Below, in pieces: positions 1 to 10,600 of a stretch of 42,500 nt of DNA (positions are counted from its first letter, which is position 1; each line of letters starts with the position of its first letter). The stretch covers positions 1,057,501 to 1,100,000 of the forward strand of contig WPIO01000088.1 of the NCBI GenBank assembly GCA_009760855.2, given 5' to 3'. Below the pieces are notes generated by a model. It was given only the letters and a program-made list of their open reading frames with translations, was not told where the DNA came from and did not search any database. The stretch comes from Cristatella mucedo. Lineage: Eukaryota > Bryozoa > Phylactolaemata > Cristatellidae. The position numbers and the translations under genes were made by a program.

Positions 1-125
1 ATCTGCATAGCGCCTTAAGAGAACTTAATTCAGGCGCTTCACATACGCCTCAGGGTTCGACCCAACGACCCCAGCCAGCCCTCGGGGTGCGGGTCGAGCA
101 CCTTGACCGCTGGTCCAAACCAGCG
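1..125 (-). mobile_element. SINE B copy, tRNA-derived with LINE-like tail
   Basis: Read on the minus strand, a pol III A-box-like stretch (GACCAGCGGTCAAGG) is followed by a B box (GGGTCGAACCC, near 55-65). The 3' part (GCGCCTGAATTAAGTTCTC) matches the 3' terminus of the local LINE family. The copy runs into the window edge, so its tail is incomplete. It is a SINE rather than a tRNA gene because there is no acceptor-stem pairing and the same unit recurs near 28940 and 29485. Confidence 0.7.
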
Positions 126-511
126 CGGCTATTTACAGATAAGAAGCGCCCAGCAGCCGTGGTTCGGCCAGATTTCAACCCTCGCGGGACTCCCAGCGGC
201 GGCCGGACCAGCAAGCAGACACGTAGGGTCAGTTATACCCTGTAACGCAGCTGCCAGCCCGATGGGGCGAGAGCGAGGCTGCCCATGAGCGGACGGGAAG
301 TTAGTCTCGGCGGCGGCAGACCTTTCGCAGGAGGCCGAGGGCGAGAGGGACTCGCTTCAACTCGCGGTAACCGACGGGCTGAGTGACCTTGACCTAGCTT
401 GCGTAGCTCAAGAAAAACCTTAGCGACGGCTTCGCTGCCACCAGCAAAACGGGTTTGAGGCGAGGTCCTGGCCGTCTAGGTCAAGGTCAGAACGAGGCCA
501 CATTTCAGCAA
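126..511. other. Intergenic, no gene seen; inverted pair of AGGTCA-type sites
   Basis: No coding signal is recognised. The one structured element is a 14-bp perfect inverted repeat, TGACCTTGACCTAG at 384-397 and its complement at 476-489, separated by 78 nt. Each arm contains AGGTCAAGGTCA, which includes the extended nuclear-receptor half-site TCAAGGTCA. Confidence 0.5.
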
Positions 512-1800
512 CTAAAATAATAATAACAATACACTTGATAAAGCGCCCTCACAGAAATCGAGCTCCTTCTACGTGCTTTAAATTTTCTGCAAATGGAAAC
601 GCGATTGAATGGTGGATAATATCATGCTTGATAAACAACATGAATAATATGGTTAGGGGTGACATGCACAGGGTCAGAATGCAAAAGTACATGAAGGACA
701 AATCACGGGGACCCTCTAAATGCTGTCCTAAATGGGTGTTAGTAAGTTCTTTTTTTTAATTTGGTCAAGTCAGGGGATGTTCTGACGCAAGTCGGGGGAG
801 TCAGTTCCAGGCTATTGGAGCATACGAACTACATGCACGGTCTCCAAAGGATTTGAGGTGAGTATGAGGTATTGGTAGACTGTTGGATTCCGAAAAGCGG
901 GTGGTACGATGCTTGGCCTGGTGGGGGAATAGATTTGATAGGCTGGAGCCAAAGAATGAAGTGACCTAAAAGTGAGCGAAACAACATTGAAGTCAATCCG
1001 TTGCTTGACTGGTAGTCAGTGCCGGTCGGTGAAAAGTGGTGTGATGTGGCAACTTCGACGCTCACGACAGACAAGTCTAGATGCAGAGTTTTGCACCAGC
1101 TGTAATCGCCTGATCGCACATGCTGGTAGGCCAGTAAGCAGTGAGTTGCCGAAGTCAAGACGGGAAATGCATTGACCAACTTGGACTTGGTATCCTTATC
1201 TAAACAAGCCCGAATTTTAGTAATGTTATGTAGCTGAAAGTAGGCAGGTTTGACTGTGGAGCTGATGTGGTCGTCTAACGAGATCACTTTGGAACTTGAC
1301 ACCTAGATTTCGAGCTGATTCAGCAGGAGATATGCTGGCAGAGCCAATTTTGAGCGTCAGCCGTTCCAATTTCTGAATCACAGTGGGTTTGCCCATAACT
1401 AGTAAGTTGGTTTTATCTCGTTTAAGAAAATTTGCTGCCATCCATCGATACATGAAGCGAGTTGTGAGAATTTGAGGTGCTCGAAAGCTGGGAGGGATCA
1501 AAGCAAAGGTACAAATGAGTGTCATCCGCATAGAAGTGAAAGCCTTGATTGTGCTTGTCAATCACATCAGCACGTATAAACCGTGAAAAGAACCGGACCT
1601 AGCACGGAGCCCTGAGGTACCCCATATTTCAGAGGTACCTCGGACGATCTTTGTCCGTTCACTTCAATACTCTGGAGTCTCCCACTAAGGTAGAACCTGA
1701 ACCATTACAGAGCTGTGCCAGTGATGCCCAGGCGATATGAGAGGCACTCTAGAAGAACTTGCCTATTTAATTGGACATTTAGGTGCAGGCTCGTGACGGG
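512..1800 (-). mobile_element. 5'-truncated L2/CR1-like LINE, degenerate
   Basis: On the minus strand this reads from the reverse-transcriptase palm domain to the 3' tail. Recognisable pieces, in several frames, are LGITGTAL (near 1710-1735), the catalytic FYADDT motif (YADD codons at 1521-1532), NLLVMGKP, ESARNLGVKF, and a C-terminal region resembling that of L2-clade proteins. The 3' end has the family terminus (GATAAAGCGCCCTC on the plus strand) and an AATAATAA tract near 512-530. Frameshifts and stops show it is dead. It lies just downstream of the hnRNP U-like gene, in the same orientation. Confidence 0.85.
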
Positions 1801-1836
1801 ACTCAGTGACTGAATAAGAAATTCGAGCAACACAAG

Positions 1837-1842
1837 TTTATT
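1837..1842 (-). terminator. Candidate poly(A) signal of the hnRNP U-like gene
   Basis: AATAAA on the minus strand, about 260 nt beyond the hnRNP U-like stop codon and just before the LINE relic begins. I found no other AATAAA on this strand between the stop and this site. Use by the gene is inferred from position. Confidence 0.5.
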
Positions 1843-2103
1843 TTGCACGATGCTATTTACATCCACAACTTCTTTTGTATGCATGTAACAAAATAAAAGC
1901 ACCGAAGCAGTACACAGATGGCCAGTAAGAGTAGAAGCACAGAGCCTTACAACTGCTAATTATGCATTGGCATAACGTAGTGCGGGTATTTACAAGTACA
2001 TCAGCATCTCTCTCTCATGTCATGTGCCGCATCAACGCATGGCGTAACGACCAAGACAACAATTGCGCTGTGCCTAGGACAGCTAGGCTGCTGCACCGAC
2101 ATA

Positions 2104-2472
2104 TCAATACTTCCAGTTGCTATTGTAGCCGCCACTGCCGCCGCTGCCACCCCACTGGCCACTGCCGCCGCTCTGTCGACCACTGCCGTAGCCACCGCCC
2201 GACCCGGATCCCCATTGGCCTCCGCTGCCGCCACTGCTGCTACCGCCTTGCCAGCCACCGCGACCGCCGCCTCCATAGCTGCCGCCGCTGCCTTGCGGCT
2301 GCCACGACTGCTGGCCACTGCCGCCGCCGCCGTAATTGCCACCGTTGCTGCCCCAGCCCGACGAACGACTGCCACCGCCGCTGCCACCGCTCCACGAGCT
2401 CTGTCTGGCCTTGTCGTAGCCGCCTCCGGAGCTGCTGCCACCGCCGCCGCTGCTGTAGCCGTACCCGGCACT
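2104..2472 (-). CDS. hnRNP U-like terminal coding exon 14: Gly/Ser/Trp/Gln tail
   Basis: Residues 843-964 followed by TGA at 2106-2104. It begins [12 protein letters not shown] and ends GGYNSNWKY. Trp-containing repeats ([26 protein letters not shown]) stand in a Gly/Ser background, like the QWGQ-type tail of hnRNP U. Acceptor is TTGCACAG|AGT, phase 0. Confidence 0.9.
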   Translation of the reverse strand, partial: SAGYGYSSGGGGSSSGGGYDKARQSSWSGGSGGGSRSSGWGSNGGNYGGGGSGQQSWQPQGSGGSYGGGGRGGWQGGSSSGGSGGQWGSGSGGGYGSGRQSGGSGQWGGSGGSGGYNSNWKY

Positions 2473-5400
2473 CTGTGCAAAAGACCGAAGGCAAACGGGT
2501 GACTGGTTTAGCTTTCTGCCAACTATACTACTTGGACGGCAGCAACAAGATCCAAAAACAATAAGAACCGTGATATAATAAAAGATAAAACACTACAACC
2601 GTAGGCCTGCAAGAGCGAGCAGCCGTTCTTCCTTACCTGGTTGCCATAGTAGCGCCCTCCATCGCGAGGGTAGTCGCCACGGTCAGACGATCGGTTCTGG
2701 CTCTCGTAACGACCGCCAGCTCCACCAGCTGCGCTGCCGCCGTAGCCGCTGTCGTAGCCGCCTCTGCCTCGGTAGCTGCTGCCGCCGCCACTGTAGCCAC
2801 CGCCGCCGCCGCTGCTGTATCCACCTCGGTAGTCGCCACGGTAGCCGCCTCGGTAGCCAGGGATGTAATTGGTGCCCCTGTAGCCGCCTCGGTAGTTGGT
2901 GGTGCCGCCTCGGTAGTTGCTGCCTCGATAACCGCCAGGACTGCCAGCTATAAAAGAGTTTGGAACGCCTCGCGTGCTGGCAAGCCTCCACGCCAATCGT
3001 TAGGGTGGCACTCGGCTTTGCTACAGCCTCACAGCGATAGAGAAAAATCTCGTTGCTGCACGTTGCTGCGCCCGAGCAAGAGCAAATGCATTGCACCGTT
3101 TACCATAGTTTCTGTCCCTGTAGCTGTCCCTTGATGCGTATGTACCTCTCTCGCGATCACGACCTGAAACGACAGTGCACGAAGCTGATCGGCCGGAGAT
3201 AATAGGCCGACAAGCACAGGGCAGCCAACGTTCAGCCACTGCCAACAATAATAATAATGCACTTCACGTATTAATCAAGTCAATTATTCTTGCTGCAACT
3301 ACAGGCAAATACATACACATACAACACAAACCAATCGCTAAAGCATACTTCCGGATTTCGGCTAATATATGTCGACCGTAATCACATTTTCCTACTCTAA
3401 AGTATTGTATCCCGTCTCACTCGATCAACAACCATATAATTCACGACAGGGCAACATTTAAACGCCAAAAGGAGCGATAAATGCTTTGCAGTGACTGATC
3501 AGGCACACCTGCTGAATAGTGACGGCAAAGCAGTGAGATGGGTCATGAAAAAAAGACGTTCAAGTCTGCGCGCATTCAGCAACATATCAGTTAAAATTCT
3601 GGTAAATCAAGAACGCCGCCAAGCTGGTTCCTTGTATTTCGATACCCTGATGCATCGTGTTGACATACTGTAAATCATTGCATGAACTTGACTGTCCTTC
3701 ATAGCTTATGTCCGTCAACACCAATTGTCTTTGGTGTGCTGATGCATGCTATCATTAACCTGGACCCTTTCCGGCATTCGTCAAGTGCCCAGAAAGAGAT
3801 CTACTTTTTTGTAAGTACTAGCAACAACGTAATTCAAAGCACAAGCCAAGCACTCACAGAACATAAGGCTTGCCGGCAGCTTCACGACTGCCAGTTCTCA
3901 TATATCTCAGAAGCTTATGACAAAAGTGCCCAGTTCCTTTTGGAGCACCTCTTGACGTGCCCAACTAGCACTGATTGTGCAATCAAAGTGCCTACAACGG
4001 CTGTTGGATGTCATGGGCGCAGATGTAACTGGCTGTCAATCAGAGGAACCTAGTAACTACGAGGTAACAGGATTTTGACTTAGACCAATTTTTCCCTCTA
4101 CCTCATCTTCTGGCCGATGCCATAATCAGACACAATCTTGGGCTTTCACTTCTATACAGATGCCACTCAGCTGTACCGATTCTTCAAAACACTTGCAAGC
4201 CGTCCAGCAGAACTAATTTCTTTGCAGCCTGCACCGGCAGCATTAACATTAGGGTGGCAACTGGCTTTCTAAAGCAAAACGACAATCTATACAAAAATAA
4301 TTGCTATGTGCAAGCCTGATGCTACCGACAAGCTGCTAGGCATTACATTCAAAATTGGTTCATCTACAGTCACTGCAGTGACAGATGTCCTCGATATTGA
4401 CGTGTTATTTCAAAACATGCCACTGGATGAAAACAATGCCCCCATTGTTAAGTCAGCCCGCGTCTACTAAAGGACAACTGCAAAAAATAAGGTCCTGCTT
4501 AAACAAAAGTACAGCCAAACAAGTTCGTGGGTTGGTTAGTGACATAGCATCAATATTATGGCAATTACATTCACTCAGAACTCTCGGTCAGTGCATTTTT
4601 ATCATCTGCAACTGGTGCACAACTCGACATCATGTCCCCACCTGGATCCCCGCTCTCTCCCTCTGACCGATCAGGATGCTTCATGCACATCTGCACATCT
4701 CCTTGCTACTCCAACGAGGATCATGCTCTGCATGATCAGGTCATGATCATGATCATGCTCTGCATGATCAGGTCATGATCATGATCATGCTCTGCATGAT
4801 CAGGTCATGATCATGATCATGCTCTGCATGATCAGGTCATGATCATGATCATGCTCTGCATGATCAGGTCATGATCATGATCATGCTCTGCATGATCAGG
4901 TCATGATCATGATCATGCTCTGCATGATCAGGTCATGATCATGATCATGCTCTGCATGATCCTCGGCTTCCCAGACCCTGTCCCTAATATTTAATTGAAA
5001 TATTTTGGCGATCCATCAGTTAGTTCGAATGCACCGAACGTGTGCAACTTCCTCCTGGCTTCAAAGAAGTCTCAGACCACCTGTTTCACAGTTTTCCATG
5101 AGCACCAATTAATTTGTCTTTTTTGCTTGTGAGCTTTGCGAGCCCACACCTGCATGCACGATTCTGTGCACACAACTAATTAGTGGCCACTCTAACATGT
5201 GGCCCCGGTTGCCTTCGTGTGAACTTGCATTTTTGAGGACATACCCCTTCTCCCTTAAGCATGATACTTACACGCTTTAGCAGACTTGATACTGTGCATG
5301 TCATCGTTCCCATCTCTGATAATGTGAATCGCTAAGTGCCTGGATACAGACTTGGCTATCTCGGGGAGCTACACAAACGACCGAGCATTGCCACTATTAT

Positions 5401-7573
5401 TATTAACTCAAACTTCGAGCTATGCAGGCACACATTTAAAAACACTGGCACCGAAACACAAATACGATTTGTGCCACGACAGTATTAGACATGCTACGTA
5501 CACTGAGTCAATTGAAATGTGTGCTCGTGCTCAGCACAAATACACTCGCGAAACGTACCCGAGTCTTGATATCGGCTACGGTCCCCATAGCGGTCGTCCC
5601 GGAATCGCCTCACGCCGGCCGGAAATTTGGCCTGGCCCTCTTTAACGTACTGCTCGACGAGCTTGCGTGCCTCGGCTTCCGGTAGCTCCGAGTAGGTCAC
5701 AGCTTCAAACAAGCTGCCTTCGCCTGTCTTGGGAATTGAGAAGTTGGCTGAAAATTTCCAAAATAAATTTATCCACAGCCACACGACCGACACGGCAGCA
5801 GCACCACTCGGGCACCAGAGATAGCTGCCCAAGGAGGCAGGCTAAGAGCCTCTGCCAGAAGCAAGGCCTTCCAGAGCTGTGGGGAGAGAATTTGGGTGCG
5901 GAAGAATTTGGCTTATATTCGAGGGATCGTTTCTCGCCACACACCAGGTGCAATCTGCCATCTGGCCAGTGCCGTTTCTCGATGCATCGCATGAACCAAT
6001 GCACGCCGCCAAGGAGGCCAGGGGACCGGATATGGGCGTCCTCGTGCTCGGGCCAGCAGAGACTCGTGGCACACCACAGCAGCTCCACCCGAGGACGCTG
6101 CTCTGACAGCGAGGATACACCTTTGCAAGCTTGTAGGAAGCAAGACGCAAGGATGGCCCGCACATACCGAAACCCTCCCACATATAGCAATAGGCTTGCT
6201 TCCGCCTGTAGTAAATAACGCAACAGTACCTTTCATTTCGAGCACGACATCATTAGGAACTCCTTTTCCTTCTTCCTTGATGCGTTTCTCTATTCTTTTT
6301 TTAAATTCCTCTTCCGATGGTACGACCACAATAGCCTTTCGTTGAAAACCCTCAAAAGGTCTCAATTTGTCTCGCTGTGCTGAGGCATACACGTTTGTCT
6401 GCCAGGTCAACAAAGAACATACAGATTATAGGCCGCTGCCATTTGAGAGTCCACATTCGTAGCAGCTGACTGCTGCTGTCGTATATAGATATATAGATAT
6501 ATTCGTATCATCAATGTAGATATATCATGGCTGACCACGATCTGGACTATGGACTTCTTTGCAATAATAGCGACATACCTTGAGAATTGCTGCTAGCTGC
6601 AGAAGACGCTGCAGAAACAGCTACCACCAAAGCTAAGACGATACACAAGCATGCAGCCACAACAACCGCATGCACAGCAGTAACAGCCACCTCGACTAAT
6701 ATAGGCAAGAATGCAAGGTCACCAAGGTCACCATTCTGCCTCAAGGAGCCACGGGTAAGTAATAGACAAGTATTCGCCTGCTACTCCCCTTGGGTCACAG
6801 ACAAAAACACATCATACGGCAACTGCTGAAGATTACCGGGCGATCACCCGGAAAGCCGGGCTTTGCTGCATGCAGCACCTCACAACACGAGCGGCTGGTT
6901 CTTCTCTTATCTGCTTATCTGATTATCTGCTTATCTGACAGATAAGCAGCAGCAGCAGCAGCAGCAGCACCTGTCAGCATCTTGAAGGATTAAAAGGCTA
7001 AAACTAAAAAGCACTGGCATCCTTGCTAAAATGCATTTCAAAGCCAAAGCCGAGTAAGAAAGCCAATGGGGCATATAGTGGTACTCGGCTACTGTGTCTG
7101 GTTTAACCACATTCTGTCTATTGGTGAATGGTAAACCAACGAGAGCTTCTTCGATGAAGGCAGGTCTCGCATAAACCGGGCAAGGGGAAATACAAAGAGT
7201 CCTGCTAAGTGCGACAAGCCCTCGTCGAATGCGCACCATACCAGGACATGCAAACCAGGCTGCCCATCTGCCCTGCTTACCTGATCCATGATGTAGTTGC
7301 GCAACTTTTTCGCGGCAATGTCCAGTAGCCGTGACAGGCACTTCTTGCTTTTGTCGAAGAGGACGTCCCAGCGCGAAGCTTGGAGCTGCTTTCGAGGCAC
7401 GCCATTGATCTAGGTTAAAGGTTATCAAAAAACTACCGACCGGTTACGAGCAACCCAAGCAGCTGAGGTGCAACCATTTGAGGAACACCACCAGCAAAGC
7501 ACGGTGGGAACAATCTACGATACATATATATATGTATATATATATATGTGTATATATATATATATGTGTATAT

Positions 7574-7634
<61 letters not shown>

Positions 7635-10600
7635 CACACACGAGACATACCTTCATTTTGTTCATGATTGCATCAGTGCCAAGAAGGTTGTACTTCTTTT
7701 CTGGATTCGACTTAGCATACTCCTTTGCCCAGTGAGTCTTGCCTGCACTCGGCAAACCGATCATCATTAGAACCTGCAGGAAAAAGTAGTGCTGCTGACA
7801 ACCACGCAGACCGCACATGCTACCAAGGAATGCGACTACAGATCGCTACTAGAGCGTGTCCGCCGAGATCGCCTCTGCACTTCACCCCTTTACCAACCTC
7901 GGCATCCTTTTTCTTTGAAGGCGGCAATGAACCTCGAACGCGCTCCTCCAACGGGACACTGCCAATGAACACGAATCCGTCCCGAAGAGCATAAAACGGT
8001 TCCTCCTAAAGGGCAAGAAAAAAAAAGTGGAAAAACCAAACAGCTAACAAAACGTCTATGGCGGCGTTAGGTCAACAAGGTTCTGGACGCCAGGACTACT
8101 AAGTGCACACAAGCTCGTAGCACACCTTCTGCCCAAAGTTGCAAGTGAATTCACAATTCTTGGTTTGCATGTGCGGAAACAAAGCTTCGTTGTTGAGGGC
8201 TTCCTTGGACACTTCAAATGCAACTCCGATGTCCTCACCGTTCTTCGAGAAAGATATCGCCACCGGATCACTCTCAAGGTCCTATGGAAAAACGACACAA
8301 ATCTTACAAGTTTTGGGGGACAGCCTACGCTCTAATGTCGAGAGGCGTAATAAACATGCACTAATGCAGTTTGTACTCGCAGCGCTCGCCCATCGAGAAC
8401 GACTGAGCCAAGTCGCTGAAAGGAGGCAGGCCTTCAAAGAACGGCACTCCTGTCGCACCGAGTAACTACTAATTCGGGTTAGGAACCCTGCCCCGGGGCA
8501 GAAAGACACTGCAAATGCAGTGTGCTGCCAAGTCGCCAATGAAGCTCACCAAATAGGCAGTTATAACGTCTCCTTTGCCAAAAGCAGTGCCGTAATCGGT
8601 GAAATCGTTGTTGTTGGCCTTCTTTCCCAAGCCGCTGAAGCACCACGACAGCGGCTCTTCGCCCAGCTGGAACGAGGTCGAATCTGTCGACCAGCCAACG
8701 TTGACCACGTGCTTGCTTTTCTCGTCTTCCGACACGTCAATGCTTAGATCTTCCGTGACCTAAATCCAGCGAGCGAGTCGCAAACGTTACGAGGTGGAGC
8801 TGCATCGCTGCGAGGTGGGCACTCCACCGCATCCGCATTCGACACGCAAGCACAGAGCCAGCCATCGTTGCAGAAAGCACGGGGAAGGGGGGAGGGGACA
8901 GTGGGAGGGGGAGAAGCCTGGCTGCCTTGCTCCAGGAACACGGCCGTGCAGGAAGTCGGCAGCGGTGGCAAATAAAAGGTCATACGCATGCAGCACCTTT
9001 CACGCACGCACGACGGCACCACGCACGACGACACCGCTGCTCACTCACCTTGACTTCGAAAGCAACCTTGCCGCTCTTGGCGCCATAGGTGGCCCTGGCG
9101 CCGGCCCACATGAATGCAAAGCCGCCCTGGGACAGTGGTGCGGCAGTGTAGTCGCTCGATATGGTCAAGTTGAGGTCTGCGTTGTAGCGATCGAGCTGCT
9201 GCTCGGTTGACTGGAGCCACGTGTCGTCCTCCAATACTGGAGGCGGGGTGGCGGCCCTAAAAAGTGACGCAGCCGCATCGTCGACCCGGTGCAGCCACGG
9301 GGCTGCTGCCTGCTGCTGGACATGGAAACTGCTGCTGCTGCCGCCGGGAGGACCCGTTACATACCTGGGGCGACGCCGGTCCTTGGGAGACCGCGACCTG
9401 CGGACGGGCGATCGAGACCGCTTCCGAGCGACGGCAGCGGCGGCCGCCGCTTTGTCGCCGCCCTCGCTCTCTTCGTTCAGTTCATCCTGTACGACGAATT
9501 CTCCTTCCGGCTCCATCCCCTCCTCTTCGCCAGCCTGACGATCCAAACAGAACGACTCGAGTCGAATGCAGCATGGCGACAAGACAAATAAAGCCAACTC
9601 GAAATGCAGATCGCAAAAAACTCATCAAAAGGAAAAGGCCTGATCGAACCTGCTCGGCCTCTTCGCCTGCGGCTTCGCGCTGGGCTTCGTCATAGCCTTC
9701 GGCGGATTCGCCGCCTTGCTCCATGGTCTCCTCTGTAAAAGCAGATTGCTTACGAGCTGGCACGAATGCACCTCCGCTAGGGGGCTACCCCCCTCAAGCT
9801 GCCTCAAACGACCGACTAACGGGGGACGCAAGGCTACAGAACCGGGCTGCACAACCAACGATGCTGCCCGTGTACAAATCGCACTTGTACACACCTGGGC
9901 CGCCTTCGGGGTCCACTCCGCCTTCGTGCTGCTGCTCGTCCTCGGCAGTCGCTTCCTCCTCCTCCTCCTCTTCGGGAGCAGGTTCGAGATCTCCGCTCTC
10001 CTCTCCTCCGACATCCTTGCTCGCCTCTTCTCCGGCGCCTTGACTTCCCTCGCCAGGCTCCTCTGCTCCTTTGCCTCTCACCTCTTCGCCCAGCACAGCA
10101 GCAGCTTCCTCACCATCGCCGGCGCCGGTCTCCGCGGCGGCGCCATCGTCGTCCTCGTGCGTGCGTTCAACTACAGTGTCGTCCAAAGCTGACGAGTCGC
10201 CAACTTGCGACGCATCGTTTTCGTTATCGCTTGCGTGCTGGTTGTCTACGGAACCAATGACACGTGAATTGAATGAGTACACGAGCAGTGCCGGCATTTA
10301 GATATCGACTGGGCCATCGACACGTAAGTGCACGATCGTCGAATCTAGCTGGTGATAAAGCGCGCGAAAGGCTGCCTACAAAGAATGCCCTTCGAACGCG
10401 CTATCCAAGTTAATGGAGCTTGTTAGAGAATTCACAACAAACCTAGAGGCACAAACGAAACAGTGAAGCTAGATCTTATAAGAGGCGGCGTTAAGCGAAG
10501 GGGGCAAGATGCTCAAACAGGTCAGGACAATAAATCGAAACCGCCATTACCCGATCGAACGGAAAGCTTGCTTGCTTGCCCGCCAGAGGCAGGCTGTTCG

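Noticed and set aside
1226-1561. Separate gene suggested by a 111-codon minus-strand frame
   Set aside because: It contains reverse-transcriptase motifs and is one frame of the degenerate LINE at 512-1800.
2001-2564. Ala-rich and Arg/Cys/His-rich frames
   Set aside because: Out-of-frame or antisense readings of Gly-codon-rich exon 14; splice phases select the Gly/Ser/Trp frame only.
4719-4960. Possible CRISPR-like direct repeats
   Set aside because: Repeats are head-to-tail with no spacers, in a eukaryotic intron; a tandem satellite.
7433-7818. Ile/Tyr-repeat frames on both strands
   Set aside because: Microsatellite in intron 8; only the exon 8 part of one frame (GLPSAGKT) is real.
9264-10301. 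Plus-strand Ser/Ala/Pro-rich frames
   Set aside because: Antisense to the acidic and RS-coding exons 2-4 of the hnRNP U-like gene.
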